A stretch of DNA of 64,000 nucleotides from Bacillus tuaregi (GCF_900104575.1 NZ_LT629731.1:2242688-2306687), one strand, 5' to 3'. Positions 44,449 through 54,513 are shown, counted from the first letter of the stretch. Made by a program: numbers and translations. Notes: generated by a model from the sequence alone, not told the origin.

Positions 44449-45171
44449 CTATTTTTCTGCTCCGCGCACGGCTTTGCGTGGATTCATTTTACGATAGACA
44501 ACATACTTTCTTGATAAATATTCCAGCGGCAAGCTCCAGACATGAACAAGGCGGGTAAACGGCCAAAGAGCAAACAGCAGAAAGCCCGTAAAAATATGAA
44601 GCTTAAAGCCAATTGGTGAGATAGCCATTAAATCAGGCATAGGTCTAAAGGTTAATATTCCTCTGAACCAAGGGCCAATGGTTGTCCGGTAATCGAAATC
44701 CCCACCGGTTGCTGTGTAGCCAACTGTATTAGAAAACCCGAGTAAAACGACAACACCAATCCAAAGTAATGTCATGAGATCCTTCTTCGAGCTGTTCTTC
44801 GAAACACGCTTGTTCGTCATGCGGCGGACAGTCAGCAGCAAACCGCCGATGACAGTGGCAACACCGGCTAAACCGCCAATCCAAACGGCACCAAAATGAT
44901 ACATATGCTCATTAATTCCAATCATATCATAAAGACCCTTTGGAATTAATACACCTGCTACATGTCCGAAAAAGACAAAGACAATTCCATAATGAAAAAG
45001 AATACTCCCCCATTTTAGTAATGAATCCTTCTGAATAAATTCACTGGACTTGGCCGACCAGCCAAATTGATCGGTATTATAGCGATAAATATGCCCTAAT
45101 ACAAATATCGTCAGGGTTAAATAGGGGAAAACTACCCATAAAAACACATCCATGAACGTTAACGAAATCAC
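44449..45171 (-). CDS. narI: Respiratory nitrate reductase gamma subunit (cytochrome b)
   Basis: About 240 residues with five membrane segments. FVLGHIYRYNTDQFGWSAKS, LFHYGIVFVFFGHVAG, FDYRTTIGPWFR and HIFTGFLLFALWPFTRLVHVW contain the His ligands of the two b haems. It takes electrons from menaquinol and anchors NarGH on the inner face of the membrane. The frame is open to TTG 45189, but GTG 45171 lies seven bases after GGAGGG and fits NarI N-termini better. Last gene of narGHJI, ends at a terminator. Confidence 0.92.
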   Translation of the reverse strand: MISLTFMDVFLWVVFPYLTLTIFVLGHIYRYNTDQFGWSAKSSEFIQKDSLLKWGSILFHYGIVFVFFGHVAGVLIPKGLYDMIGINEHMYHFGAVWIGGLAGVATVIGGLLLTVRRMTNKRVSKNSSKKDLMTLLWIGVVVLLGFSNTVGYTATGGDFDYRTTIGPWFRGILTFRPMPDLMAISPIGFKLHIFTGFLLFALWPFTRLVHVWSLPLEYLSRKYVVYRKMNPRKAVRGAEK

Positions 45172-45192
45172 TTGGACACCCTCCAACAAGGA

Positions 45193-45753
45193 CTAACCAG
45201 CATGATGGTCAATCCTTTCTTCTTTTCTTGGTAACAGGCTTTCAATGATGATTAAAGCCGCTTTGACTAAATAAGCATAGGGATTCATTTGCTTATGCAG
45301 CTCTTTATTTAACGCTTTAATCGCTTTTAAATGGATAGCAAGTACCTTTGTAACACACTTCAGTTCAGCAATGGAAGCGAAGTCAAGAATAAGCGGTAGA
45401 TAATCCGGTAATTCATTTTCCTTTATATAAAAGCCTGCCTTCGCAAATTCAAGCTTAAGCTTGACAAATGCCGGTCCTCTTTCCCGGTTATCCCCAAAGA
45501 TTCCATAGGTTAAATAAAGGGTCGTATTTTCCGTGAGATCAAACCATCTTACGTAATTCTCCGCAAGCTCCTCCCAGCTCATTTCACGAGTATAGTTCCA
45601 AAAAGAAAGAATGGAACTTCTCACCTCTTCGTTTTCAATCGAAAGAATGAGCTCCTGAATCTCCTCGTTATCCACCCATTCCTTATCAGGGTACCGAAGC
45701 ATAATTGAGCATAATTTAAAAGTCAACTGGTAGTTGTCCATCCATTGTTCCAC
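45193..45753 (-). CDS. narJ: Nitrate reductase molybdenum cofactor assembly chaperone
   Basis: 186 residues of the NarJ/TorD helical family (QLTFKLCSIMLRYPDKEWV at the start; LPLILDFASIAE; a C-terminal helix). It helps insert the molybdenum cofactor into NarG before membrane attachment and is not part of the mature enzyme. The start (GTG 45753, or ATG 45741) lies within the last 38 bases of narH, so translation is coupled. narI begins within about 25 bases of its stop. Confidence 0.88.
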   Translation of the reverse strand: MEQWMDNYQLTFKLCSIMLRYPDKEWVDNEEIQELILSIENEEVRSSILSFWNYTREMSWEELAENYVRWFDLTENTTLYLTYGIFGDNRERGPAFVKLKLEFAKAGFYIKENELPDYLPLILDFASIAELKCVTKVLAIHLKAIKALNKELHKQMNPYAYLVKAALIIIESLLPRKEERIDHHAG

Positions 45754-47281
45754 CTAGATCACTCCAATACCTTTCACTAAACGCATAAAGATCCTCTTCT
45801 CCACTTTGTTCCGGTCCTACACTGCAGCTATTACAGCTTTCCATAAAGGAATAGCCAGTTGATCCCTGTGCCTCGTACATATTTGCTGCTTTTTCTCGAT
45901 GTGACTTCGGTATCACATAGCGATCATCGTATTTCGCAATGGCTGATAGCTCATACAGCTCAATCGCTGATTCTTTGGTCAGTTCAGCATTTTGCAGCAG
46001 CTGTTCATCATAAGACTTGCCAAGATTATGGCTTCTCATAAAGGTTCTCATCGCTACCATTCTTTTCAGCACTTTTTTAATCACTTCTGTATCACCAGCT
46101 GTCATAAGGTTGGCTAAGTATTGAATCGGAATTCTGAATTGGTCAATGGTTGGAAAAACAATAGCCGGATCTAGCGTATCAATTTCTCCGCCAAATTGAT
46201 TGATAATCGGCGATAGCGGCGGCACATACCAAACCATTGGCATGGTACGGTACTCAGGATGAAGTGGCAGGGCTACCTTATGTTCTATCGCTAGCTTATA
46301 GACAGGTGATTGTTGTGCCGCTTCAATCCAATCCTCCGGAATTCCGTCACGCTTTGCTTGCTTTATTACGTCAGGATCGTTTGGATCAAGGAAAAGTCCA
46401 AGCTGTGCTTCATACAAGTCCTTTTCATTTTCAACTGCAGCAGCTTCTGCAACCCGATCAACATCATAAAGAACGATTCCGATATAACGAAGACGTCCAA
46501 CACAGGTTTCAGAGCACACCGTCGGCTGTCCATTTTCGATTCGTGGAAAGCAGAAGGTACATTTTTCGGCTTTATTAGTTTTCCAATTAAAATAGACCTT
46601 TTTATAGGGACATCCGCTCATGCAAAAACGCCAGCTCCGGCATGCCTCCTGATCCGCGAGAACAATCCCATCCTCCTCTCTTTTGTATATAGCGCCAGAA
46701 GGACAGGAAGAAACACATGGTGGATTCATACAATGCTCGCAAATACGCGGCAGATACATCATAAAGGCTTGATCGAAATCCTGTATCACTTGGGCATCCA
46801 CATTATTCATATTTGGATCACTTTTTCCTGTTTCATAGACGCCAGCCAGGTCATCCTCCCAGTTTGGTCCCCAGTCTAAGTCCATAAATTCACCGGTCAA
46901 CAAAGATTTCGGTCGAGCTACAGGCTGGTGCTTCTTTTTAGGACTATTAATCAAGTGTTCATAGTTGTAGGTCCATGGTTCATAATAGTCATCGATTTTG
47001 GTCAGGTTGGGATTGTAAAAGATATTCAGGAGCTTATTTAAGCGCCCACCCGCTTTTAACTCTATTTTTCCATTCCGCAGCTCCCAGCCTCCTTTATGGG
47101 TGTCTTGATTTTCCCATTCTTTTGGATAGCCGATTCCCGGTTTCGTTTCAACATTATTCCACCACATGTATTCTGCGCCAGCACGATTTGTCCAGGTGTT
47201 ATTACACGTCACACTGCAGGTGTGGCAACCGATACATTTATCCAAGTTCATCACCATGCCGAATTGTGCTTTAATCCTCAA
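45716..47281 (-). CDS. narH: Respiratory nitrate reductase beta subunit (Fe-S)
   Basis: 521 residues. Four Fe-S motifs: CIGCHTCSVTC near residue 16, CEHCMNPPCVSSCP, CRSWRFCMSGCP (with the characteristic Trp replacing a Cys, giving the [3Fe-4S] site) and CTFCFPRIENGQPTVCSETC. It transfers electrons from NarI to NarG. TTG 47281 follows AGGTGG and overlaps the end of narG by 11 bases; the 3' end overlaps narJ. All Cys ligands expected are present. Confidence 0.93.
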   Translation of the reverse strand: MRIKAQFGMVMNLDKCIGCHTCSVTCNNTWTNRAGAEYMWWNNVETKPGIGYPKEWENQDTHKGGWELRNGKIELKAGGRLNKLLNIFYNPNLTKIDDYYEPWTYNYEHLINSPKKKHQPVARPKSLLTGEFMDLDWGPNWEDDLAGVYETGKSDPNMNNVDAQVIQDFDQAFMMYLPRICEHCMNPPCVSSCPSGAIYKREEDGIVLADQEACRSWRFCMSGCPYKKVYFNWKTNKAEKCTFCFPRIENGQPTVCSETCVGRLRYIGIVLYDVDRVAEAAAVENEKDLYEAQLGLFLDPNDPDVIKQAKRDGIPEDWIEAAQQSPVYKLAIEHKVALPLHPEYRTMPMVWYVPPLSPIINQFGGEIDTLDPAIVFPTIDQFRIPIQYLANLMTAGDTEVIKKVLKRMVAMRTFMRSHNLGKSYDEQLLQNAELTKESAIELYELSAIAKYDDRYVIPKSHREKAANMYEAQGSTGYSFMESCNSCSVGPEQSGEEDLYAFSERYWSDLGGTMDGQLPVDF

Positions 47282-50200
47282 GCCAATCCACCTCGCTTCT
47301 TTCTAATTTTCGAATCATCACCTGCTCATCCCGTTGATTTCCGGTTGGACCATAATAATTAAATCCATAGCTAAGTTGGGCATAGCCACCGATTAAATGG
47401 GTTGGCTTCATCGTTAGACAGGTTGGACTATTAAAGGTTCCTCCTCTTTCGTTTGTGATGGTTGATCCCGGAACATTTATTAATCGGTCTTGAACATGGT
47501 ACATATAGGATATTCCTCTTGGCATCCGATGACTTACCACTGCACGTGTGACCGTTACCCCATTTCGGTTGTAGACTTCGAGCCAGTCATTATCATTGAT
47601 ACCGACAGACTGTGCATCTTCATTATTCAACCAAATCGTTGTTCCTCCGCGAAATAACGTTAACATTGGCAAGGTATCAAAATAAGTACTGTGATAGGAC
47701 CATTTAAAATGGGGCGTTAAATAGCGCAGCCTGATTTCCTTTTTATTGGTTTCTGGCTTTCCGTCTTTGTCATAAAACGCCATTCGTTTGATTGGGCCTT
47801 TAAAAACTGGTAAGGCTTCCCCATATTCAAACATCATTTCATGATCCAGATAAAAATGCTGTTTCCCTGTCAGCGTCCGAAACGGAACCAAGTATTCTCG
47901 GTTAATCACAAATGGTGCATATCTTCTATTTCCTGTTTCAATCCCACTAAATACAGGTGATGTAATGACTTTTCTTGGTTGTGCCGAAATTTCATCAAAG
48001 GAAATATGTTCTTCAGCACGCTCATGTGATAAATGACTTAATTTTTGATTTGTTCTTTTTTCCAGTGCAACCCAGGCTTTTTGATTGGCAGAGCCATTTG
48101 TTGTGCTCGATAACGTCAAAATCGCTTCTGCTACATTACGATCAAACGATAAATCAGGACAGTCGTTATACTGGGCTGAATCCTTAGCTGTTCCTAAAAT
48201 ATCCTTTAATTCGTCATACTCCTCTTTTACATCCCAGCTCATTCCTTTTGCTCCGATATTTTCCCTCACGTTCGTGCCAAGGGCGACATATTTATCAAAT
48301 ACCTTTGTATAATCTCTTTCTACCACATGAACACGAGGGAAATTTTGACCAGGGATAGGCTCTGAACCATCCTGCTTCCAATCTGGAACCAATCCGAACT
48401 TCTGTGATATTTCATCCCTTGAGTCATGAAGAAGCGCATTTGTCACTATGTCCTTTACTGGACTTGGAAAATACTGCTTCGCCATTTCACTGAAGGTCTG
48501 GGCTAATTTCTTAAAAATGGCCCAGTCTGTTCTACTTTCCCATGGTGGTGTAATGGCAGGATTGAATGGATGAATAAACGGATGTGTGTCAGACGAACTG
48601 ATATCATATTTTTCATACCATGTTGCAGCAGGAAGTATGATATCTGAATACATGCCTGTACCAGACATACGGAAATTTAAATCAATTAGTAAATCAAGCT
48701 TCCCTTCGTCCGGAATCGGGATATTTTCATCAACCTCTGTACAACCAAGACCGTTATAAGGCTCAGCTAAAACACCTGAATGAGTTCCCAACATGTATTT
48801 TAGGAAATACTCATGTCCCTTGGCAGAGCTACCGATTAAATTGGCTCTCCAGACAAATAAGGAACGTGGGAAGTTAATCGGATTACTTGGTTCTTCGACG
48901 GAAAACTTTAATGAGCCATTTTTTATTTGATTCACGACATAGTTCACAGCATCATCATTATTTTGGGCATTTGCCTGTTCATAAAGATTCAATGAATTAG
49001 CATTGAATTGAGGATAGGAGGCTACCCATCCCAGTCTTACTGCTAATGCGTTATAATCTGCCATATTTGAATAGCGCGGTTTTTCAAATAGTGGTGAAAT
49101 ATGCTCAGCAGGGCGCTGGTCATCATACCTCCACTGTTCTGTTACAAAGTAAAAGAAAGAGGTTGCGTTTTGCAGCCGCGGTGGACCGCCCCAATCACGA
49201 GCCATGGCAATCGTCTGCCAACCTTCGAGCGGGCGCACCTTTTCTTGGCCGACATAATGTGCCCAGCCGCCGCCATTCACACCTTCGCAGCCTGTAAGAA
49301 GAACCATATTTAGTATGGCTCGATAAATCGCATCAGAATGATACCAATGATTGATGCCTGCCCCCATAATAATCATGGACCTGCCGCTTGAATCTATCGC
49401 ATTTTGGGCAAATTCACGGGCGATTTGCGCACATACCTTGCGATCAATTCCACTGATACTTTCCTGCCATGCCGGAGTATGTGGTTTTAGATCATCATAA
49501 TCCGCTGGATAGTCACCTGGTAAATTTCCGCGCTTTACACCAGCCTGTGCCATGAGTACATCAAATACAGTTGTTACATAAATGGTTTCGCCATTTTGAT
49601 TAAGCTTTTTTATGGGTACTCCGCGCTTTAGAATTTCGTTCTTTTCTGTGCCAAAATAAGGCAATTGTAATACGCCCGCTTCATCCTCCATGCCAAGCAT
49701 CGTTAGTGCAGGGTCCAGTTCCTGTAAGCTATTATCGGAATCCTTCATTTCTAGATTCCACTCACCTTTATTTTCCCAGCGGTGACCGATACTCCCATTA
49801 GGAGCAGCAAGCTTTCCTGACTTTTTGTCATAAAAAACGGTTTTCCAATCGTTATACTCCAGATCCATTCCAATATCACTTGCCCGCAGGAACCGGCCAG
49901 CTGTATAGAGCTCTCCATCCTTTTGTAATGTAATTAAGTATGGGAGGTCTGTATATTGTTTGACATACTCCTCGAAAAATGGTGTTTGCTGATCAACATA
50001 AAATTCCTTCAAAATGACATGGGTCATGCCCATTGCCAGAGCTCCATCCATGCCAGCTTGAACCGGTAGCCATTGATCCGCGAATTTAACATATTCAGCA
50101 TAATCCGGTGCAACACAGACGACCTTCGTCCCTTTATAGCGAACCTCTGTCAGGAAATGGGCATCCGGTGTACGAGTTTGTGGAACGTTTGACCCCCATA

Positions 50201-50963
50201 CAAGTAAATAGGAGGAGTTATACCAATCAGATGTCTCAGGGACATCGGTCTGTTCTCCCCAGACCTGTGGGGAAGATGGCGGTAAATCAGCGTACCAATC
50301 ATAGAAACTTAGCATGGTTCCGCCGAGTAAATTAATAAACCTCGATCCACTCGCATGGCTTACCATCGACATAGCTGGAATTGGCGAAAAACCAGCAATC
50401 CGGTCGGGTCCATATTCCTGAAGGGTATAGATTAATTGTGCACAAATCAGCTCATATACCTCATCCCATGAAGAACGAACTAGACCACCCTTTCCTCTGG
50501 CGCTTTTATAAGACCTTCTTTTTTCTGGGTCGTCCATGATAGATTTCCAGGCCTGGACAGGATCATTTATTTGATTCCGTGCTTCCTTCCAGAGTTTAAT
50601 TAAATCTCCCCTGATATACGGGTATCTAACACGCAAAGGACTATATGTATACCAAGAGAATGTGGCACCCCGTTGACAGCCACGCGGCTCGTACTCCGGC
50701 ATATCGGGACCTGTTGTGGGATAATCCGTTTGCTGCGTTTCCCATGTGATGATGCCATCCTTCACATGGATTTTCCAGCTACAAGATCCCGTACAGTTAA
50801 CCCCATGCGTGGAGCGAACTACTTTATCATGCTGCCACCGATCACGGTAGTATTTTTCAGTATCACGATCAGCTCCCTGAAGAGCACTGTGCTCCGATAA
50901 ATCCTGCGTTTTGCCAAAATACGTTAGCTTCTTCAGTAGCGGCGAGATTTTTTTTCGCATCAT
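47271..50963 (-). CDS. narG: Respiratory nitrate reductase alpha subunit
   Basis: 1230 residues, full length. N-terminal HGVNCTGSCSWKIHV and EPRGCQRGATFSWY provide the His/Cys ligands of the FS0 [4Fe-4S] cluster, followed by the molybdopterin bis-MGD oxidoreductase domains. It catalyses nitrate to nitrite reduction on the cytoplasmic side. The start is ATG 50963 or 50960, with GGGAG upstream. First gene of the narGHJI operon; no fnr, narA/moa or two-component genes are adjacent. The intergenic region upstream should carry an FNR or ResD-controlled promoter, but no clear dyad was found by eye. Confidence 0.95.
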   Translation of the reverse strand: MMRKKISPLLKKLTYFGKTQDLSEHSALQGADRDTEKYYRDRWQHDKVVRSTHGVNCTGSCSWKIHVKDGIITWETQQTDYPTTGPDMPEYEPRGCQRGATFSWYTYSPLRVRYPYIRGDLIKLWKEARNQINDPVQAWKSIMDDPEKRRSYKSARGKGGLVRSSWDEVYELICAQLIYTLQEYGPDRIAGFSPIPAMSMVSHASGSRFINLLGGTMLSFYDWYADLPPSSPQVWGEQTDVPETSDWYNSSYLLVWGSNVPQTRTPDAHFLTEVRYKGTKVVCVAPDYAEYVKFADQWLPVQAGMDGALAMGMTHVILKEFYVDQQTPFFEEYVKQYTDLPYLITLQKDGELYTAGRFLRASDIGMDLEYNDWKTVFYDKKSGKLAAPNGSIGHRWENKGEWNLEMKDSDNSLQELDPALTMLGMEDEAGVLQLPYFGTEKNEILKRGVPIKKLNQNGETIYVTTVFDVLMAQAGVKRGNLPGDYPADYDDLKPHTPAWQESISGIDRKVCAQIAREFAQNAIDSSGRSMIIMGAGINHWYHSDAIYRAILNMVLLTGCEGVNGGGWAHYVGQEKVRPLEGWQTIAMARDWGGPPRLQNATSFFYFVTEQWRYDDQRPAEHISPLFEKPRYSNMADYNALAVRLGWVASYPQFNANSLNLYEQANAQNNDDAVNYVVNQIKNGSLKFSVEEPSNPINFPRSLFVWRANLIGSSAKGHEYFLKYMLGTHSGVLAEPYNGLGCTEVDENIPIPDEGKLDLLIDLNFRMSGTGMYSDIILPAATWYEKYDISSSDTHPFIHPFNPAITPPWESRTDWAIFKKLAQTFSEMAKQYFPSPVKDIVTNALLHDSRDEISQKFGLVPDWKQDGSEPIPGQNFPRVHVVERDYTKVFDKYVALGTNVRENIGAKGMSWDVKEEYDELKDILGTAKDSAQYNDCPDLSFDRNVAEAILTLSSTTNGSANQKAWVALEKRTNQKLSHLSHERAEEHISFDEISAQPRKVITSPVFSGIETGNRRYAPFVINREYLVPFRTLTGKQHFYLDHEMMFEYGEALPVFKGPIKRMAFYDKDGKPETNKKEIRLRYLTPHFKWSYHSTYFDTLPMLTLFRGGTTIWLNNEDAQSVGINDNDWLEVYNRNGVTVTRAVVSHRMPRGISYMYHVQDRLINVPGSTITNERGGTFNSPTCLTMKPTHLIGGYAQLSYGFNYYGPTGNQRDEQVMIRKLERSEVDWLED

Positions 50964-51067
50964 TTTGCTCCCTTCTTGGTGGATTTTTCCTATCCTTGCT
51001 TATCTTTCACGGTTTGTTATTTATTATGTAATCTGATTGAGAAAAAATGTCAGATACTATGGTTGGC

Positions 51068-51103
51068 TAAAAAAAAAAGCCCCCTTTCATAAGGAGGAGC
51101 TTT
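51068..51103 (-). terminator. Terminator of the 2-hydroxyacid dehydrogenase gene
   Basis: On the minus strand AAAAGCTCCTCCTT and AAAGGGGGCTTTT pair imperfectly and are followed by a T run. Confidence 0.75.
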
Positions 51104-51115
51104 TAGTGACTTAGA

Positions 51116-52078
51116 CTATTTATTTAGGTTAGGTGTGACAACAAATTCAAGTGGTTCATTTCGCAAAAATTGGGAAATGTTTTGAATGGTTAGGTTTCCA
51201 ATTCTTTGAATTGATTCATAGGTAGAGCCGCCAACATGGGAAGTAGCAATCACATTTGGCAGCATAGCTAATTCATTTTGCGGCGGTTCCATTTCAAACA
51301 CATCTAATGCAGCACCTTTAATTCTCTTCTGCTTCAAGGCTTCAATGAGGTCTTGCTCATGAATCAAGCCACCTCGTGAAATATTGATGAGAAAAGCCGC
51401 TGGTTTCATTCGATTCAACAATGCTTTGTTCACCATCCTGCGATTATGCTTCGTTAATGAGGTACTAACAATGATAAAATCAGATGCTGCAAACAACTCT
51501 TCTTTCTCAACAAAAGTAACATTCCATTTATCTGCCGTACCATAATCCTTGTAATTTCCCGATGCCAGTGTAGTCATATTGAAGCCATAGGCTCGCTTAG
51601 CAATGGCTTTTCCAATGGAGCCAAACCCCAGGATGCCAAGCTGTTTACCATAAATTTCATGACCAACGGAAAGTTCCCATTGATTGGTTTTAATTTCTTT
51701 ATCCTTTTGCGGGATGCTTCTAGAAGCGGACAAAAGCAAGCCGAAGGCATGATCGGCAACAGATTCTGCATTAAGTCCAGGTGCATTTGTGACGGGAATC
51801 CCCTTTTGATCGGCATAATGAACATCGATATTATCATAGCCGGCACCAAACTTAATAATATATTTTAAACGAGGTGCCGCATCTATGACTTCCTGGTCAA
51901 TCTTTACAATGGCAACAACAATGATGTCAACATCCTTTACTTCCTGAAGGAGATCCTCCTTCTTAATTCCATTGTCCGTGTATAATACCTTAACCTCATC
52001 TGCTAATCCCTTTGCGTCCCTAATTAGCTTTGGATATGCATCAACAAATGGGTCACGGATCATAAATAATATTTTCAT
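51116..52078 (-). CDS. D-isomer-specific 2-hydroxyacid dehydrogenase
   Basis: 320 residues. The NAD-binding motif is GILGFGSIGKAIAKRAYGF; catalytic residues are in NISRGGLIHEQDL (Arg), ALDVFEMEPPQ (Glu) and ATSHVGGSTYES (His). It belongs with phosphoglycerate dehydrogenase, glyoxylate/hydroxypyruvate reductase and similar enzymes; the lack of an ACT domain argues against a classical SerA. Substrate not assigned. ATG is preceded by GGGAGGG. Stands alone upstream of narG in the same direction, separated by a terminator. Confidence 0.85.
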   Translation of the reverse strand: MKILFMIRDPFVDAYPKLIRDAKGLADEVKVLYTDNGIKKEDLLQEVKDVDIIVVAIVKIDQEVIDAAPRLKYIIKFGAGYDNIDVHYADQKGIPVTNAPGLNAESVADHAFGLLLSASRSIPQKDKEIKTNQWELSVGHEIYGKQLGILGFGSIGKAIAKRAYGFNMTTLASGNYKDYGTADKWNVTFVEKEELFAASDFIIVSTSLTKHNRRMVNKALLNRMKPAAFLINISRGGLIHEQDLIEALKQKRIKGAALDVFEMEPPQNELAMLPNVIATSHVGGSTYESIQRIGNLTIQNISQFLRNEPLEFVVTPNLNK

Positions 52079-52270
52079 AGTTCCCTCCCACTACATACTT
52101 ACAACATAGTTTCATTGTAACCTAGTAATAAGCTTTTCGCTTTTTTTTATGCTTATGATCCCTTTTTAATAAAGATATAGTTATTATCGAATCTTCATTG
52201 CAACTTCGTTTGATTTTCGATAATTTAATAGTATAACCTAAATGGAAGCTGATAGATAGGAAGGGTATTT

Positions 52271-52345
52271 ATGGTGGATTATAATGGAGAAACAAACAGA
52301 TACAATCCTCCTGGAGAGATTGAAGGAGCTAAAAGAACCTTTTAA
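52271..52345 (+). other. Possible 24-residue leader ORF overlapping the EndoI start
   Basis: ATG 52271 lies six bases after AGGAAGGG, a better ribosome binding site than any before the EndoI ATG at 52284. It encodes MVDYNGETNRYNPPGEIEGA and a few more residues in another frame. It may serve translational coupling, or be chance. Confidence 0.3.
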
Positions 52346-53243
52346 ACAGGATGTACATCAAACAATAGCTACAATCGAAAAAAATAGAGAAATCATTGCG
52401 CTGAACCAGGAGCTTTATTTTAATCATAAGAAAGATGAGAGAGATAGAAAGCATTATTACCGCTCGTTATCAAATAAGAAAACTTATTTGTTTTCCAGCT
52501 ATCATGAATTATTAAAGAAAACACATAAGCAAAAACTCCCTTATTTTATTAGTAAGGATCAATACCTATATTCATGGGTCGATATGCATCCTGACGGTAC
52601 GATAAAAAGCATTTATTCAGGCTTGAATCAGGATCCTAAAAAGCTGTTACAGGAAGACTTTTTAACCATTCAGAAAAAATATTGGAAATTTCAAGAACTG
52701 CTTGAAACTCCAAAAGATGTATCAGCTCTTCGACATGAAAAGATTCCAAAGATTGATTATGAATTAAAATTTAATACCGAGCATATTGTACCGCAATCAT
52801 GGTACGGAGCGGAGGATCCGATGAAGGGAGATTTGCATCATTTATTTGCCTGTCAGCCGGAGTGTAATATAAAACGCTCTAATTTTCCCTATGATGATTT
52901 TTCCTTTTATATTCCAGAATCTCCTCAGGAAAAAATCAAAAACCAATGTGGTGTTACAATGAATAATCGTTTTGAGCCTGAATATGGAAAAGGGACTGTT
53001 GCAAGGGCTATCATGTACTTTCTCGTCCGCTATCCAAGAGCGATTAAGAAGTCCTTTTTAAGAACGATAGATATTTCTTTAATGATTCGCTGGCATCAGC
53101 AGTTTGAGGTGACTGCCTATGAAAAACATCGTAACCAGGCCATATATACGATTCAAGGCAACCGTAATCCCTTCATCGATTTCCCCGAGCTTGCTGAAAG
53201 CATGAATTTTCAAATCACTGCCTCTAAGCATAAAAGAATGTAA
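52284..53243 (+). CDS. Endonuclease I (EndA/NucM) family protein
   Basis: 319 residues. The catalytic region is FNTEHIVPQSWYGAEDP ... LHHLFACQPECNIKRSN, with the His and Asn residues of the beta-beta-alpha-metal fold; GKGTVARAIMYFLVRYP and WHQQFEVTAYEKHRNQAIYT follow as in EndoI, NucM and the B. subtilis secreted nucleases. It should cut DNA or RNA without sequence preference. Unlike usual family members it has no visible signal peptide; the start is MEKQTDTILLERLKELKEPF. Ribosome binding site before ATG 52284 is weak. A strong terminator follows. Confidence 0.8.
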   Translation: MEKQTDTILLERLKELKEPFKQDVHQTIATIEKNREIIALNQELYFNHKKDERDRKHYYRSLSNKKTYLFSSYHELLKKTHKQKLPYFISKDQYLYSWVDMHPDGTIKSIYSGLNQDPKKLLQEDFLTIQKKYWKFQELLETPKDVSALRHEKIPKIDYELKFNTEHIVPQSWYGAEDPMKGDLHHLFACQPECNIKRSNFPYDDFSFYIPESPQEKIKNQCGVTMNNRFEPEYGKGTVARAIMYFLVRYPRAIKKSFLRTIDISLMIRWHQQFEVTAYEKHRNQAIYTIQGNRNPFIDFPELAESMNFQITASKHKRM

Positions 53244-53284
53244 TAACGAAACAGAGATGATGAAAGTAGCACTTTTTTATGATA

Positions 53285-53323
53285 CCGCAAAAAGGAGCTT
53301 GTTTATGCAAGCTCCTTTTTGCG
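53285..53323 (+). terminator. Strong intrinsic terminator
   Basis: CCGCAAAAAGGAGCTTG pairs with CAAGCTCCTTTTTGCGG around a 5-base loop. Confidence 0.85.
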
Positions 53324-53387
53324 GCATTATAGATGGAAAGCTTCATTCTATCGAAACTAGTTTCCAGGATGCTAGTTGTTGATTACC

Positions 53388-53885
53388 CTATACGGACTGA
53401 CGAGCCTGTTCCATATAATTGGTCGCAGACTCCATATGGAATTGTGCTTTTACCGCATAAGGAATGGTTAATTCTTCTGAAATCTCAAGCTTCTTTCCAG
53501 CTTTTGCAGCCGCTAAAATATGATCACGAATAGCCTCATCCTGTTTCATGTAGTTCTCCAATGTCATGAGATATTGTTCTTTAGAGGATTTAATGTATTG
53601 CTGAGTGGCTTTTGGAAGGTTATATACATATGGAAGAGCATTAATTTTGTCGTAGGCCTTTTTAGTTAACTGAATTCCATGCTCCAGGTTATTCAGATAT
53701 TCCTTACTTTGTGGTTTTACATAATGTCTGTACTTCTCATTTTCTGAATATTTATCAGAGAAATCATTAAAAATGGTTAGTAAGTACCCAAAGTAATGAT
53801 CTACATCTTTAATCATTAATTCATTTTTTAAGCGTTTCTTCCCTTCCCGTTTTTCTCCTTTAAAAAAATGATGAAACATCCCCAT
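53388..53885 (-). CDS. Hypothetical helical protein
   Basis: 165 residues, soluble and mainly helical, not recognised. A basic N-terminal stretch (FFKGEKREGKKRLKNELM) is followed by long helices (DVDHYFGYLLTIFNDFSDKY; KATQQYIKSSKEQYLMTLENY). ATG 53885 follows GGGAGGG at good spacing; the longer frame to 53951 is rejected. Stands alone. Confidence 0.6.
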   Translation of the reverse strand: MGMFHHFFKGEKREGKKRLKNELMIKDVDHYFGYLLTIFNDFSDKYSENEKYRHYVKPQSKEYLNNLEHGIQLTKKAYDKINALPYVYNLPKATQQYIKSSKEQYLMTLENYMKQDEAIRDHILAAAKAGKKLEISEELTIPYAVKAQFHMESATNYMEQARQSV

Positions 53886-54002
53886 ATCATTTCCCTCCCC
53901 TGTATAAAGAAATGAATTGTTCATTATGATTATACAATTCGAGAAGGACAAGCCAAAATCCTGTCAAAATATTCGCTAAAAATAGAAATAACTGTGACAA
54001 AT

Positions 54003-54048
54003 GGGTACCATAAAAGACCAAAATATCCTTTTGTCTTTTATGGTACCC
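54003..54048. terminator. Long perfect hairpin, possible terminator
   Basis: 16-base arms GGGTACCATAAAAGAC (54003-54018) and GTCTTTTATGGTACCC (54033-54048) around a 14-base loop. It follows the DUF1540 gene on the minus strand. There is no clear T run, so the function as terminator is uncertain. Confidence 0.5.
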
Positions 54049-54055
54049 CAGTAGG

Positions 54056-54265
54056 TTATTCTTTTGGTTTGAAGGTTTTGCAGCAGGTGTCTGCTGACTG
54101 ATTTGCTTCTTCTTTTACCTCATTAAAACCAACCTCAGAAGCGAATTCTGTGTCATAATCTGAGTTGTGGTCCATGTCGATGGTTATTTTATCAGCTCCG
54201 CAGATGTTTCCTTTTGCGTGGAATGCACAATTGACGACAGAGCAGTTTACTTGTACATTTGGCAT
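54056..54265 (-). CDS. DUF1540 domain small Cys-rich protein
   Basis: 69 residues with the DUF1540 pattern: VQVNCSVVNCAFHAKGNICGADKI and C-terminal ADTCCKTF. The five or more Cys residues suggest metal binding or disulfides. Family is common in Bacillus and Clostridium spores, function unknown. Starts at ATG 54265. Stands alone. Confidence 0.82.
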   Translation of the reverse strand: MPNVQVNCSVVNCAFHAKGNICGADKITIDMDHNSDYDTEFASEVGFNEVKEEANQSADTCCKTFKPKE

Positions 54266-54513
54266 CTGTATCCCTCATTTCAAATAATGATTAGGCGTAA
54301 CGGCAGACTCAAAATGATAAAGGTTGGTTATTATCTTGCGCTAATTATGTTCAATTATGATGTTAAGATATGACCATATCTGTTTCCTGTTGTAATTCCA
54401 AATATTAAAAGGTATTTATTTTCCTTACCATTAACAAAATAAAAGAGTCATTTGAAAGGTTAGCCGAAAACCATGGACCGCTAGGATAAATAACTCAAAG
54501 GAACGATTCATTC

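Noticed and set aside
46237..46879. Plus-strand open frames inside narH
   Set aside because: Antisense shadows of an intact, conserved Fe-S subunit.
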